A DNA stretch of 64,000 nucleotides from Aplectana chamaeleonis. Its lineage: Eukaryota > Nematoda > Chromadorea > Rhabditida > Cosmocercidae. Below are positions 51,099 to 64,000 of this stretch, piece by piece (the stretch's first letter is position 1; each line of letters begins with the position of its first letter). A program made the position numbers and the translations under genes. Below the pieces are notes generated by a model. That model had not been told where the DNA came from and did no database searches. It worked only from the letters and a program-made list of their open reading frames with translations. The stretch spans positions 86,075-150,074 of the forward strand of contig JAPDOI010001715.1 in assembly GCA_029168955.1 (NCBI GenBank), given 5' to 3'.

Positions 51099-52319
51099 CC
51101 GTATTTTTCTCTTAGAAGGACATGTACTTCTAATACTCGAGCTTTCTATTTTATATGTACTTCTGTTAGAGGTGTACTTCAAATAGAGGCTGTACTTCTA
51201 ATTCTCAGCCCTTTTTTGTTGGTGTACTTCTACTAGAGGTGTACTCTAATAGAGGGCGTACTTCTATTATTCGGCGCAATTTCTGAATTTCCACTGGTCA
51301 ACTGTTCGCATTTCTGGCAGAGATTTCCAGTGTAACACCGGAAATTTACATGCATTGAAATTTCAGATCGTAAGAACGAAAACTTAGCCACTTACGCCAA
51401 AACGAACTGAGGCTTCCGCAATCACTGATATCATATTTTCAAAGCTATTATTCACACCCTTCCCAAGTTAATTTCTTCCTAAACTTGCATGAGCTCGGTA
51501 TCACTTTTGTTGACACATGCTTTTAAGAGGAAGAGAGAGACCAATGGGATTCCACTCGTTAGGCTCAAAAGCTATGGAACTGATCGGCTTTCCAGTCGGC
51601 CAGAGCGATTAAAAAACGCAGTTCTTGTACCACCTGACAACCGCTCTCCCAGATTCGAGTTGTTTGCGTCCACAATCTACAGTAGGTGAAGTCTACCATT
51701 GGAGGTTCCTGATTTCTTCGTCGTATAGACGATACCTCTGCATGAATGATCCAATCTTCATAATGCTGGGGAATCTTGACCTCTCAAGGACCGTTAAAGT
51801 TATCGTCCTGGGCCAAAACAAGTCATCTAAATTCTTTTAAATTACCTAAATGAACTCCGTGCATTCGCCGTGAGTAACAGCAATATAAAGTTTCATCTCT
51901 GTTTCTTGGTCATTCGAAGTTCGTTGAAGTTTCATCGGACGTTATTTCCATACAAGCGAAATTTTACCGAGAAAAGGGTGGCCGATAGAATTTTTGTGAA
52001 TATTTAACCCTCAAAAAAATTGAAAAGCATCTCGTGCAAACATGTAGCATTTGAGAGAGACGAGAAAAGCATCTCGTCTCTCTCAAATGCTACTATACAG
52101 ATGCCAAACATTTAAACAGTACCGGAGGTCAATCCGAAAAGAAGTGTACTTTTAAAGAGATGTACTTCAAATAGAGCGTGTACTTTTATTACTCAGTCCT
52201 CTATTTTACATGCACTTTTAATAGAGGTGTACTTCAAATAGAGGCTGTACTTCTAATACTCAGTCTTCCCTTTTAAGTGTACTTCTATTAGAGGTGTACT
52301 TCTATTAGAGGAAATACGG
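51099..52319. mobile_element. TA-flanked CCGTATTTT element, copy 2
   Basis: Ends CCGTATTTTTCTCTTAGAAG and the complement of CCGTATTTCCTCTAATAG, flanked by TA (51097-51098, 52320-52321). Unit D lacks it and reads ATACATTTGCTACTGCTCC near 62964, so the empty site is in the same window. The subterminal GTACTTCTATTAGAGG repeats match copy 1 (25100-27305). Interior ORFs are fragments shared with copy 1. Confidence 0.85.
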
Positions 52320-52639
52320 TATGCTGCTGCTCTGTTTACCCCAAACTCTCTTTCTGTCCCTCCCTGTACACGCACGCGATCAAAGAAGGTAGCTTTTGCT
52401 CCGGAAACAGGGGCATATTGTGCGTAGTGTGGTACCTGATTTTCAAGAAGTTGTAGGTTCCTAAAGATAATATATACAGAAATTCGAATTAAACACCAGG
52501 AAAAATCAAAAATTTGGTTTAGGGACAGACGAAGATTGGAAATCCTTCGTTCAAAGTTTCTTTCGAACTTAAAAAAATTGAAAACAAACACGAAAAAAGG
52601 AAAATATTTCGAAAATTTTGTTCATGCATAACAATACTG

Positions 52640-54868
<2,229 letters not shown>

Positions 54869-55210
54869 ATTCCTCAACTCACGATCAAATCAATTATAAT
54901 GGCTTCGAGGTGTTTAGTGTGTATTATGCTCAAAATGTTCAGGTTCGAATGAAAAAATTAACCGAACGCAATTTATATGCACATAAAGGTAACGATTGTG
55001 TTTTTGTGTCCCAGCATTCGACACACTTCTGGATCAAATAAGCGGATCAAATTAGATACATATGCTGGCCGGAGCTTCACCGTAATCTGCACCTTATTGA
55101 TTGGTTCAGGGGCAAACGTCACTATTTGAAACATTATCATAGGGTGCCGAAACTCAAAATCCTTTGGATATGAAGGGTGTTTGCCAGTGTTTAATTGCAG
55201 GCACATGCTA
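54869..55210 (+). other. Actin C 3' UTR and duplicated 3' flank
   Basis: Aligns to the 3' flank of copy B (12747-13090), and its first part to that of copy A. At 55292 CAGGGATGTATGACAGGGGC may be an isolated hAT-like end. 55300-55660 is otherwise featureless. Confidence 0.5.
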
Positions 55211-55666
55211 CTTCAGCGTTTCGGAGCGTTGATTGGCACACAACAGCGGCAACGCATGCTCTCGTCACGTATGGACGCTGTCTCAGCGGAACAGGGATGT
55301 ATGACAGGGGCCTAACCAGTGAGGGTTTTACGATACACGCGCAGTTTCGGGAAAAGTCCTACTGGAAGTGGTGAAGGTGAAATAGAGTAAGGAACTGGTG
55401 TGCTGTGTTTTCCCAACGGACCATTCCGTGGAGTCAAAAAGATGAAAAACCATGGAAAATGGGGTGCAGCTTCTCTCCAAGTAGCCACTATCCATATCGG
55501 CATTTCTTATTTTCTGCGAGCGAAAGTTGGCTTTCATGTGCAGCTTGCAGCCCCCTTCGAAAAACGCCATACATGAAAAAAATCTGAAATGTTTTATCAA
55601 AGTTTCTTCGCATGCAAAATGCATAAAAAATGAAATGAAATGTGAAGAAGAGGCACATTGGGTTAA

Positions 55667-56314
55667 AGGCAGCATACACGCTCGTAAGCATAGTCCGAGA
55701 TAACAGCATAGATCGGTCCGCACGGCCCGTACTATGTCGTCAACGACGTTTGAAGCGCTGAAAACTGTCAGGATGACAATATTTGACAATGTTTGAGCAA
55801 TCCTGCCTTCCACGCCCGTATTTTCACACCCTGAGTAACAGAATGAGAATCGATACTTGTGAAAACGATGTGATAATTGAGGTGATAGCACTATCAAATG
55901 GGAGTGCACGAGAGAAATAGCTTGGTTTACTTGAGTATAACATGTCTGCATACCTAATGACTCTCGTCCACTTTCGAGAATGCCGCTCTACTGTGGCTGA
56001 CCTCTTGAAATGGAGGATTGTATCAGTGCACAAACATGTTATACTCAAGTATACCAAGCTATTTCTCTCGTGCACTCCCATTTGATAGTGCTATCACTCT
56101 CAATTATCACACGTCATCACAAGTATCGATTCTCATTCTGTTAATCAAGGGTGTGAAAATACGGGCGTGGAAGGCAAGATTGCTCAAACATTGTCGAGAT
56201 ACTGTCATCCTGGACAGTTTTCAGCGCTTCAAACGTTATTGACGACATAGTACGGGCCTTGAGGACCTATCTATGCTGTTATCTCGACTATGCTTACGAA
56301 CGTGTATGCTGCCT
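55667..56314. mobile_element. TTAA-flanked palindromic element
   Basis: TTAA (55663-55666, 56315-56318) flanks the ends AGGCAGCATACACG and complement. The entire element is two inverted arms of about 285 bp around about 56000. Small ORFs on the two strands are mirror images. Related to the AGGCAGTGTTCAC family by end sequence and target. Confidence 0.85.
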
Positions 56315-56413
56315 TTAACGATCAAGCAGAGGCAAATTAGACAGTGTGAAAATTCCATCGCTGGATTTGAACCCGTGTAAGCGCTCCATTCTCGCTGTCT
56401 TGGCTGCGCGTTG

Positions 56414-56551
56414 AGGGTCGTTTATACTCCGCCAGCGAGCGGCGCGGCAGAGTGCATTTCTGTAGTATCGATTATGCGGCGCTGCACGTTCGATATTGTA
56501 TGATTACACTTCGCCGCGCCGCTCGGCGTCGGAAGTATAAACGACGCCTTA
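56414..56551. mobile_element. Short palindromic MITE
   Basis: AGGGTCGTTTATACTCCGCC is matched in reverse by the end GGAAGTATAAACGACGCCT; the arms also share GAGCGGCGCGGC. 138 bp. No certain target duplication. Confidence 0.6.
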
Positions 56552-56619
56552 TAATGTTAACGTGTTAACGCATTATTGGATTAACGCGGTTTTTTCGAAG
56601 TTAAACGGCTAACGCTTAA

Positions 56620-57597
56620 AGGCAGTGTTCACGATATGCTTAAATTTTTAGATTATTCGCTATATTGATTAAGTGGCCCCGGGTAGTACTAAATGACGCA
56701 GAAATTGAGGAAAACGCACCAGAAGTACCAGAAATCTTTATGTATCACCCCGCCTCTTTAAGGCAGTGTTCACGATAGGAATCGTTTTTCTGTTTGCCCG
56801 CCTATCTTGAAAACGGTCTCAAGCTAATTCCAATGACGTCTCTGAAATCGTACAAGGCCTTCTGGGAACGGAGCTATGGTCCTATAAATTGAGCTAAGGA
56901 AACATGGTGGAGGAGTTGTCCGAGGTTTGTAACTTCCGTCTTTTGCAGCCGGTGTTCGCGAGCTGACCTGAGTAAAGGGAGAAGTTGAGAGTGAAGGGAA
57001 GAACAGGGCTTTGATTGGAAACCATCGCTCATCTCACGATTTTGAGCATTCAGTTGTTCACGTCGGTGGGCGTGTGTTGCGCTTTTGGGGTTTTACCTTG
57101 CGCTCAGAAATGGCAACTTCGGGATATTTTGGAGCTTTTCCTGGCTCGCTTTCATGCGTTCTTTCGACTTTAATGTTACAGAGTGTCCCTCCACAACCCA
57201 TTCCTAGTGGAATTTCAAACACTTTTCATAGTGAACACTGCCTTTAAGTATTACAAGAAATTTTTGTTGTGACGATGAAATCTTTTGTGGACCCGTCTCT
57301 TGCAGATCTCTACTCTCTATTGCTCCAGTCTCTCCTTAGGGCCCGAACTAATCCTGCATTGCATGAAATATTTTTCCATTTTCGATTGACCCAAGTTTTC
57401 GCCGGTGGCAACCACCATGAACATGTTCATCAAGCGCGGACAACTATCCCATGTTATAGAATAATGCTCACCGAAATACGACGTCTTACTGCGTTTCTCG
57501 CCGTTTCTTGGCGTAATTTTGGTAACACTTGGAAGACCAACGCATTGTTTTATGTGAGGAAACTCGGAGAACGAGAAATCATTGGTGAACACTGCCT
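56620..57597. mobile_element. TTAA-flanked element (split by a family member)
   Basis: Left end TTAA + AGGCAGTGTTCACGATATGC, right end GGTGAACACTGCC + TTAA. Homologous to 40829-41634. The element 56761-57243 is inserted in it. Confidence 0.75.
56761..57243. mobile_element. TTAA-family element nested in a relative
   Basis: Ends AGGCAGTGTTCACGATAGGA and the complement of AGGCAGTGTTCACTATG. Left flank TTTA, right flank TTAA, so the target is one mutation from TTAA. At the matching point of 40829-41634 the sequence is uninterrupted. Confidence 0.7.
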
Positions 57598-57600
57598 TAA

Positions 57601-58054
57601 AGGCAGGGTTTGCGATAAAAACGACTTTTGAGCTCTCTTCACTTAGAATGTAGATTTCGCCATCCCTGCACAAAGAAGTAAAGTAAGTGAAAAAAACCCG
57701 GAAACTCGCGGGCAAGCAACGCTCAAAAACAAAGTATAACGGCTAATTGCGGTGTCGGCCAGCCTCTAATTAACGCGATTTTCATTAAAAGCTTGCTTAT
57801 CCGACATTTATTTTGCGGTTAAAAAATCAGCAGTCTCAGAAATGTTCAGAAGTTACTCTAGAAGCAAAATAGAAGTTGACAAACAGGCTTTTACCCTAAT
57901 CTCGGTAATTGGGGGCGGGAGGACACCAAGCCATAACTTTCTCCTGAGCGTTTTTTCTCCAATTTTTCACTTATTTTCACTGCTTTGTGATGGCCAGATC
58001 TACTACATTCTACGGTGATAGCACAACAACCGATTTTATCGAAAGAACCTGCCT
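57601..58054. mobile_element. TTAA-flanked element, third member abutting the outer one
   Basis: Ends AGGCAGGGTTTGCGATAAAA and the complement of AGGCAGGTTCTTTCGATAAA, flanked by TTAA (57597-57600, 58055-58058). It appears to have used the TTAA at the right edge of the neighbouring element as target. Confidence 0.75.
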
Positions 58055-58171
58055 TTAAACAAGAAAAAATTTCCGTTAATGCACACCCATGGTGTATACC
58101 ATCCAGTGTCGAATTTCGAATAGAGTAATAATATATATTGGATATTCCTAAACTAGTACTAGATTCCGTTT

Positions 58172-61100
58172 GGTGGCGCAGTCCGCTCCTCCACGTTGGT
58201 GCCACTGGAAACTCCTCGATTCTGACGGTGAGGTGAGCTTAACGCGGACTTCCGTGTTCCGGCGACAGACCTGGGCGTTTCGCCCGCTTGTGGCAGATCG
58301 GCCGATGGTCATCTCTGTCACACCACATGCAATGGTGCCTTAAAGCATCTGTTAATGCTACACGGCGTCGCGGTAACCGACGCCCACTCACCCGGAGCCC
58401 GGTGAGGGTGAAAGTATGCGCTACACGGTGCTTCGGTGCAGGGAAAAGGCATCAGAGGAGTAACCAGGCTAGTCCGTAAGTACTTTAACGTCGCCAAGAC
58501 TCGCGTTGCTACGCTGAATGTCAGCACGTTGTCAGGCCGCTCGAGCGAACTGGCTGTCGCTCCTGGGCGTAAGTTTTGATATCTGTACGGTGCAAGAGAC
58601 GAGATGGTCGGGTTGTAAGTCCAAGGACATTGGCAGAGGTTTCAAAGGTCACCTGTATCGCATGGCAACCCTGGGACCACAAACGGCGTTGGCGTTGTAT
58701 CGTGGCATCCTGAACGCTTCCGTGACGCGATTGCGGAAGTGCATCGTTTTGACGATCGTCTAGATGACGATAGTCATCGTGAGTGAGGAACAACGAGTTC
58801 ATTTCTTTACTCTGTGTATGCCCGCAGACGGGTTGTTTTGAGCAAGTGAAAAATGATTCCTGGATGATGTCCGATGAGAGAGGAACCGCCGAGGTGCCAC
58901 CAGAAGATATTATTGTCGTTGCGGGTGATATGAATGACCACGTCGGAGAAGCTTGAGCCAAGGCTATAAATGCCACAGAGGGTTCCGGTTACGGCCCAAG
59001 GAACACGGATGGCGAACGCATTCTCGACTACGCCGACTCACATGACCTGGTCATTGTGAGACATGAAGTTCAAAGAAAGCGGCAGTTACACCTTGTTACA
59101 TATTATAGCTGGCAGTGACAGCATGACGCAAATTGACTTTGTGTTTTGTTCGGCGTCGCGACGAAGGAAGATAGTCACGAGATGCGAAGGTCGTGACAGC
59201 ATACGAGACAGTCGCCACTGCAACATCGACTCCGCTGATCTGTACGATGAGCCGCCAAAGCGTAAGGTTGCTAACGGTGCGGACCACCTCGAAAGATAAA
59301 ATGAGTGGCGCCTGAAGGAGAGAAGCTGCCGTCGATTTCCAGAGTGTTCGGCTACCGCCAGTCCACGACTAATTATTGCGAAATCTTGGCGGAAGGCAGT
59401 CAAATCGATGATTGATTCGGCGTGAGGAGTCTGAACTCAGGGGTGACGAAGCCCGGTTGAAGGAAGATTGATAAAGAAACGTGGTTTTGACTGATCACGT
59501 GCGAATGATGGTTCAAGAGATGAAGGAAATGTATCGCTACTTACGCTAATAGCCAGGATCGGCGCCGATAGTTGGCAGAAATACCGTGATGCGAAGAAGA
59601 CTGCCAAGAGGGCCGTTGCGAAAGCAAAGGCGACGCGATTACCGGAGAGCTGTATGAGGAGCTGGACACGCGGCGTTGACGGTGAACATCTCGTGTACCG
59701 ACTTGCGAAGTCCCGTCAGCGTGGTCCTGAAGACATCGAAGAGAAAGTTCCCCAAGTCAGCCAATGACTATCATGGTCAGCTACTTATGGACCGTGGTAA
59801 AGGTGATGAGGAGAGTGGCGCGACTACTTCGAGAGAAAATCTCGAAAGGAAGAATTCCCCATCCGCCTATCTCATAACACCTACCTACAAGTGGTCCCTG
59901 TTCAGCCTATCACCACCGAAAGAAGTGAAGATGAGCGTTGGGACGTATGAGGCCTCGAAAGGTGACGTGGCCAGACCATCTGGCGGTAGAGATGTGTAAG
60001 TCACGATGGTGGGATTCCACTGAATGGCTTGCGCAGTTCTTCCAACCAGGCCGTTGCGGAAAAGAAAGCACCCAAAGACTGGCAGCGAAGCACAACTATT
60101 ACGATCTGGAAGAAAAAGGCAATCCAGCCGGATGGTGCGAACTATCGCCCAATACGTTTGCTGCCCCACACCATGAAAGTATTTGAACGCATCATCGATC
60201 GTCGAATTCGTGAAATCGTCAGGATCACGAGCAATCAGTGTGGCTTTGTTACCAACTTTGTGGCACGACGGACGCCATCCACGCTACGCGACTACTGATT
60301 GAAGCACCGCGAGAAACAGAAGGCAATGCATCTTGCTTTTCTCGACTCAGAAAAAGGCGTTTGATCGAGTACCGCATGGAGTGATCTGGTTTGCATTGCA
60401 GCGGCACGGTCAGGGAGCTCATAGACCGGTTAAGGTTCTCTACACTTACCCAAAAAGTCGGGTTCAAGCTGCTGCAGGAGCTTCGAGACGAATTTACCAT
60501 CTCGATTGGCGTGCACCGGGGGATCTGCTTTTGCCCCCGCCCCCCTTCTATTTGTCATCGTGATGGATACTATCACAGGAGGCCTACAGAGACCGGCGCC
60601 ATGGACGCTTTTGTATGCGGATGATGGTGATGCTTGCAGCTGGAGATAAATTGGATCTCGAGCGACAGGTGCAAGATTAGACTGACCGATTGGCTCGTTT
60701 TGGTATCCGCCTCAACGTCAAGGTCCCAGATTGAGTGTCTGACTTACGGAGAGGAGTAGGCGTGACTCCATCAATATTGATGGTACTTGGCTCCCGCGCA
60801 CTGAGAGTTTTTAAACACCTTGGTTCGACCATTACGTCTGACGGTAGTCCTAGATAGCGAAGGTGAACACTCGGAGTCAGTGCTGCTGATGGTTGGAAGA
60901 TGGCGGTCAACGACTGAAGATGCTATCGACAAGAAGATTCCCGACCGTCTACAAAGTCGAAGAATTACCGAAATGTCGTCCGGCCTGTCGCGCGCTGTAT
61001 GCAGCAAGAGTGCTGGACCTGCCAACAAAGAAGAGGCGAGAGCGAAGGCTCGGTGTAATGGAGACGAAAATGCTACGCATGGACAGCGGGTGTCACACGC

Positions 61101-61430
61101 TTGGACCACGTCACGAACGGCGACATCCGGAAGCCGTTTTGTGTCGCGCTCAGATTGCAGAGAAACTGCGCGAATCTCGATTGCGATGGTATGGGCATAT
61201 TCTTCGCTAGAAGTGGCACCGTTTGCAAGGCTGGGCTCAACCTCGACGTGCCTGGAGAAAGATCGAAAAGGACGACCAAGGCAGCGGTGGCTTGATACGC
61301 TGCCACACCGGATTTGAAAATTGCCGGCGTACACCCTGATCAGGCGCATGACAGGGAAAAAATGGCGCCAGCGCATAAGAAAAAGGGACCCCGCATTGGA
61401 GACGGGACAAACGCTGAAGAAGAAGAAGAG
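58172..61430 (+). pseudogene. RTE-clade non-LTR retrotransposon, near full-length, 15-bp TSD
   Basis: A perfect 15-bp target duplication TACTAGATTCCGTTT flanks the 3259-bp insertion (58157-58171, 61431-61445). The 3' end is a GAAGAAGAAGAAG microsatellite tail, as in RTE elements. Plus-strand order: endonuclease start VATLNVSTLSGRSSEL and VQETRW (about 58500-58610), VAGDMNDHVGE (about 58920-58955), QIDFVFC (about 59130), reverse transcriptase NYRPIRLLPHTMKVFERIID (about 60140-60200), AFDRVPHGVIW (about 60356-60390), LLYADDG (about 60608-60630), C-terminus RWYGHILR (about 61185-61210) and DREKWRQRIRKRDPALETG (about 61350-61405). Numerous frameshifts and stops break the protein. The size is that expected for a complete RTE, so it inserted intact and decayed. 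Confidence 0.93.
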
Positions 61431-61445
61431 TACTAGATTCCGTTT

Positions 61446-62690
61446 ATTCCGTGAACAAACATGATGTCGGCCGAGAGAATGATGTAGATGCAAATATTCT
61501 CCGAAAGGAAGGGGTGTTGCACAGTTACCTACATATACATACACAAGAGAACTGAAGATCTTCACGCACTCCTGGAAACATGACGTACGCTTTTTCTCGA
61601 GTAGTTTTATTTCTTTCTCTCAGAGGTTTCATTTCGAGTTGTTTTGACGACATTTAAAACAACAACCAAACGCTCGCGTCGCCTATAGCAAACGTGGAGG
61701 AAATCAAATCCGTCTTATCATATGGTCGATTTCAGCTAATCGTTTCAATTTGTTTTCGATCTTTCGATTTCAACTCGAGGGTCATTATTATTTGCGCTCT
61801 TGGCGTGGCAAGATTTATCAACTAACTCTTTTATGAATACCGCCTAACAACTAATCGTCTCAAAGAGACATCACGGCTATTTTTGCCTTTTTCTATTTTT
61901 ATTCTTTTGTTTTTCTTTTGTCTTGCATGTTATGCAGGTTGTGATAAAACCCCGCAACATTCAACTCACACACATTGAAGGAGGGCCACACCTCCTACTA
62001 AGAAATAGGCGTTCTTGCCGATGTGGGAGTGTAGAGTAGCGTGGTGTGGGGTCTGCTCTGCACCTTCCGGTAACGCATGGATTCCGTTTGAACAAAAAGG
62101 GCCCGTCATTCCCTTGCCAGTGGCAGCCCCACCGAAGCCTTTCGGAACACCAACGTAAAGGTGGACTCCCCCTTCACTTAGGCTTGGCTTTCTAGGTGAT
62201 GTGGATCTAACAGTCAAAAGACTCCATGCCAAGTCAGTCAGAGCAATTACTTTCAGGTCTCCAGCTTCACCTAAGTATAAGGTAGGTAACGGGTTAGTTA
62301 TCAAGGCTATACAGTTAAAGACTTAAGGAAGGCCACACCATAGGTAAAAAGTGTAAAAAATATCTGTAACATTTTTGATCTCATCTGGTTTTGAAAATCG
62401 AATCTGTTCTAACACTACAAAATTCATAACAAATACTTATCATGCTTCTGTAGTAGTTGTAATGCACAAAGGAGTAGTTTATTTGCTAACAATGCAACTG
62501 TTGTGATAAACAATTATGTTGTAATTACATGAAGCCTAGAATTTAGAATTAGAGAACATCATAATAACATTAAAAATTTGAAGAAGCCTACGCTCTTGTA
62601 CCATCATTTTCAACAGTATCGCTCAGAATTTTTTCTATCTATATTCTAGATGCACTAGCCTCAAATAGAAGATCAAAGCGGTACCTAAAT
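61446..62690. other. Duplicated upstream DNA of unit D, no gene
   Basis: The first roughly 400 bp align with 50480-50860 of unit C. 61966-62304 contains a 112-codon minus-strand ORF with no recognisable family and no homologue in unit C. It may be an unshared insertion. Nothing else supported. Confidence 0.35.
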
Positions 62691-63279
62691 GACATATGAT
62701 TACCGTAACCTACCGTAATCGTTCGAAAGAAAAGAGCCGACGAACCTCACGTTTGTGTACAGCGCCCCAGAAGCACGTTTGGTTCGTTTGTTTTTGCTAA
62801 TACTCAAGGCGCCCGGGCTTTGCGCTCTATTACCACCAGGGAGGTGGTCCATCAGAAAACCGTGGTTTTATGGGTAGTTCTGGGAAAATGGTCCGGTCGA
62901 AACCTTATCAGTTAACCTTTATTTCGAAGCAAGATTTACTCAGGTCCATCGCGTGCGCGCCAATACATTTGCTACTGCTCCCTTTATCCCACATTCTCTT
63001 CCTGTCTCTCCCTGTACACGCACGCACGCGAGGATTGAGGTAAATTCCGAACCGAAACAGAATTGTTGTTCGTAACCATAGTACCTGATTTCCAGGAGTT
63101 GGAAGTTTTTAAAAGATAATATACACAAAAATTCAGAACCAAACCTCCAGAAAAAATCAAAATTTTAGAGTCGGCTGAGACGAAGTTCGGAAATCCTTCG
63201 TTTAAAGTTTTTCGAACTTACAAGAATTGAGAAACAAAAGAAACCGAATTTCTTACGGATTTTTGAATGCACATTTTAA

Positions 63280-64000
63280 CCCTTGAATCTCTCAACAACG
63301 TTGGGTGCATTCCCCATCTCCAGTGCCCTGATGCTCTGGTTTCATCAATGTATAAACACCTTTGTTTGCCGCCATTTATATATTCGTTTTATACCCTGTA
63401 GATTTTCAGAGAGCAACTGTGCAGAAGATGCGGAGATTTCCTCGAAACACGCGAAAAGCGCCGCCCTCCTCAGCCTCCTTCATACCGCCGCCCAACAGCC
63501 TTCCACGAAACGCATGCTACTTGAATCGCTCCTGGTTTGTAAGAGCTACCGAGGTGATTCCACCCTGCTCTTTTCCAATTGGTACTAATCCTCTATAAAA
63601 GTCGCCACCAACAATTACCTAGGTCGATTCGCTCAGCCACGTAGTCGATACGCTTTTACCAACTTTCTGCATTTACTAATTTTGAGAGGGTTCAAGATTT
63701 TCAGTATTTCTTTTGAACAAAATTATTAGAATGTTCGAGGCTAGTTTATTAATCTGATTTGTGGCAGTTCCGTTAATGGGATATCAACTTCTCTAGAAGA
63801 GCGTGAAGATTATAAGTGTATTTGGAACACAGCTTTTTTAGTTTTTTCAGAAACTCCTTAAGCCTGATTTTCGATTTTTAGCATCAAAATTTTACAATCA
63901 GCATAAGTCTTAGTTAGTATGATAAAAGATTTTTGGCTATTAAAATTCTTTTCCAAATGATGAAGATGTTATGAAATCCTTACTTAGAAAATTGCCTTTC
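63280..64000 (+). promoter_or_regulatory. Promoter of a fourth actin gene (copy D) lying beyond the window
   Basis: Aligned to the copy C promoter throughout. CCAATTGG (63575-63582) lies 19 bp before TATAAAAG (63594-63601), followed by TAAAATTCTT and GATGAAGATGTTATGAAATCC. Position 64000 corresponds to 53341 in unit C, so the ATG is expected about 111 bp past the end. Confidence 0.8.

Noticed and set aside
61966..62304. 112-codon minus-strand ORF as a gene
   Set aside because: No recognisable motif, low length, and it falls in repeat-derived DNA of the duplicated unit.

Overview
The window is nuclear DNA of a nematode. The evidence is three copies of a 376-residue actin of the nematode type (N-terminus MCDDEV) with five small GT-AG introns of about 55-64 bp, a conserved TTTTCAG/TTTTTAG acceptor about 10 nt before each ATG (as expected for spliced-leader addition), RTE-clade retrotransposons, and a very high load of short inverted-repeat elements. 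A strongylid or related clade V worm fits, but I cannot fix the genus from the sequence.

Layout. 1-3.6 kb: a hAT-like element (588-2680) with a nested palindrome. 3.6-5.0 kb: intact actin copy A on the minus strand. 5.5-6.2 kb: a TA-flanked element with a promoter-like core. 6.9-12.7 kb: actin copy B on the plus strand, head-to-head with A. It is intact, but hAT-like elements sit in its leader region (7565-8996) and in intron 3 (9879-12082). 13.9-18.2 kb: two inverted copies of a TAA-flanked element, one carrying a further hAT-like insertion. 19.1-19.7 kb: an unrecognised 202-codon ORF. 21.1-24.1 kb: a decayed RTE element (minus). 24.2-33.5 kb: nested inverted-repeat elements. 35.7-38.2 kb: a 42-bp minisatellite. 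38.4-49.3 kb: palindromes, TTAA-flanked elements, Mutator-like MITEs and more of the same 42-bp repeat, stacked several levels deep. 50.4-55.2 kb: actin copy C (plus), whose last exon has four single-base indels. 55.7-58.1 kb: four TTAA-flanked elements. 58.2-61.4 kb: a structurally complete but mutated RTE insertion with a 15-bp target duplication. 62.7-64.0 kb: a duplicate of the copy C promoter, so a fourth actin gene should begin about 110 bp beyond the window.

The actin genes are the only clearly functional genes. B, C and the expected fourth copy share a promoter (CCAATTGG exactly 19 bp before TATAAAAG) and arose by tandem duplication. A has a different promoter, but its coding sequence is a mosaic of B-like and C-like blocks, which points to gene conversion. 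Everything between is repeats, many with readable target duplications or empty sites. The most unusual signal is that two unrelated groups of elements each carry a TATA box followed at short, fixed distance by a conserved hairpin, in one group followed by an Sm-site-like ATTTTTG. They may be mobile promoter plus small-RNA cassettes.
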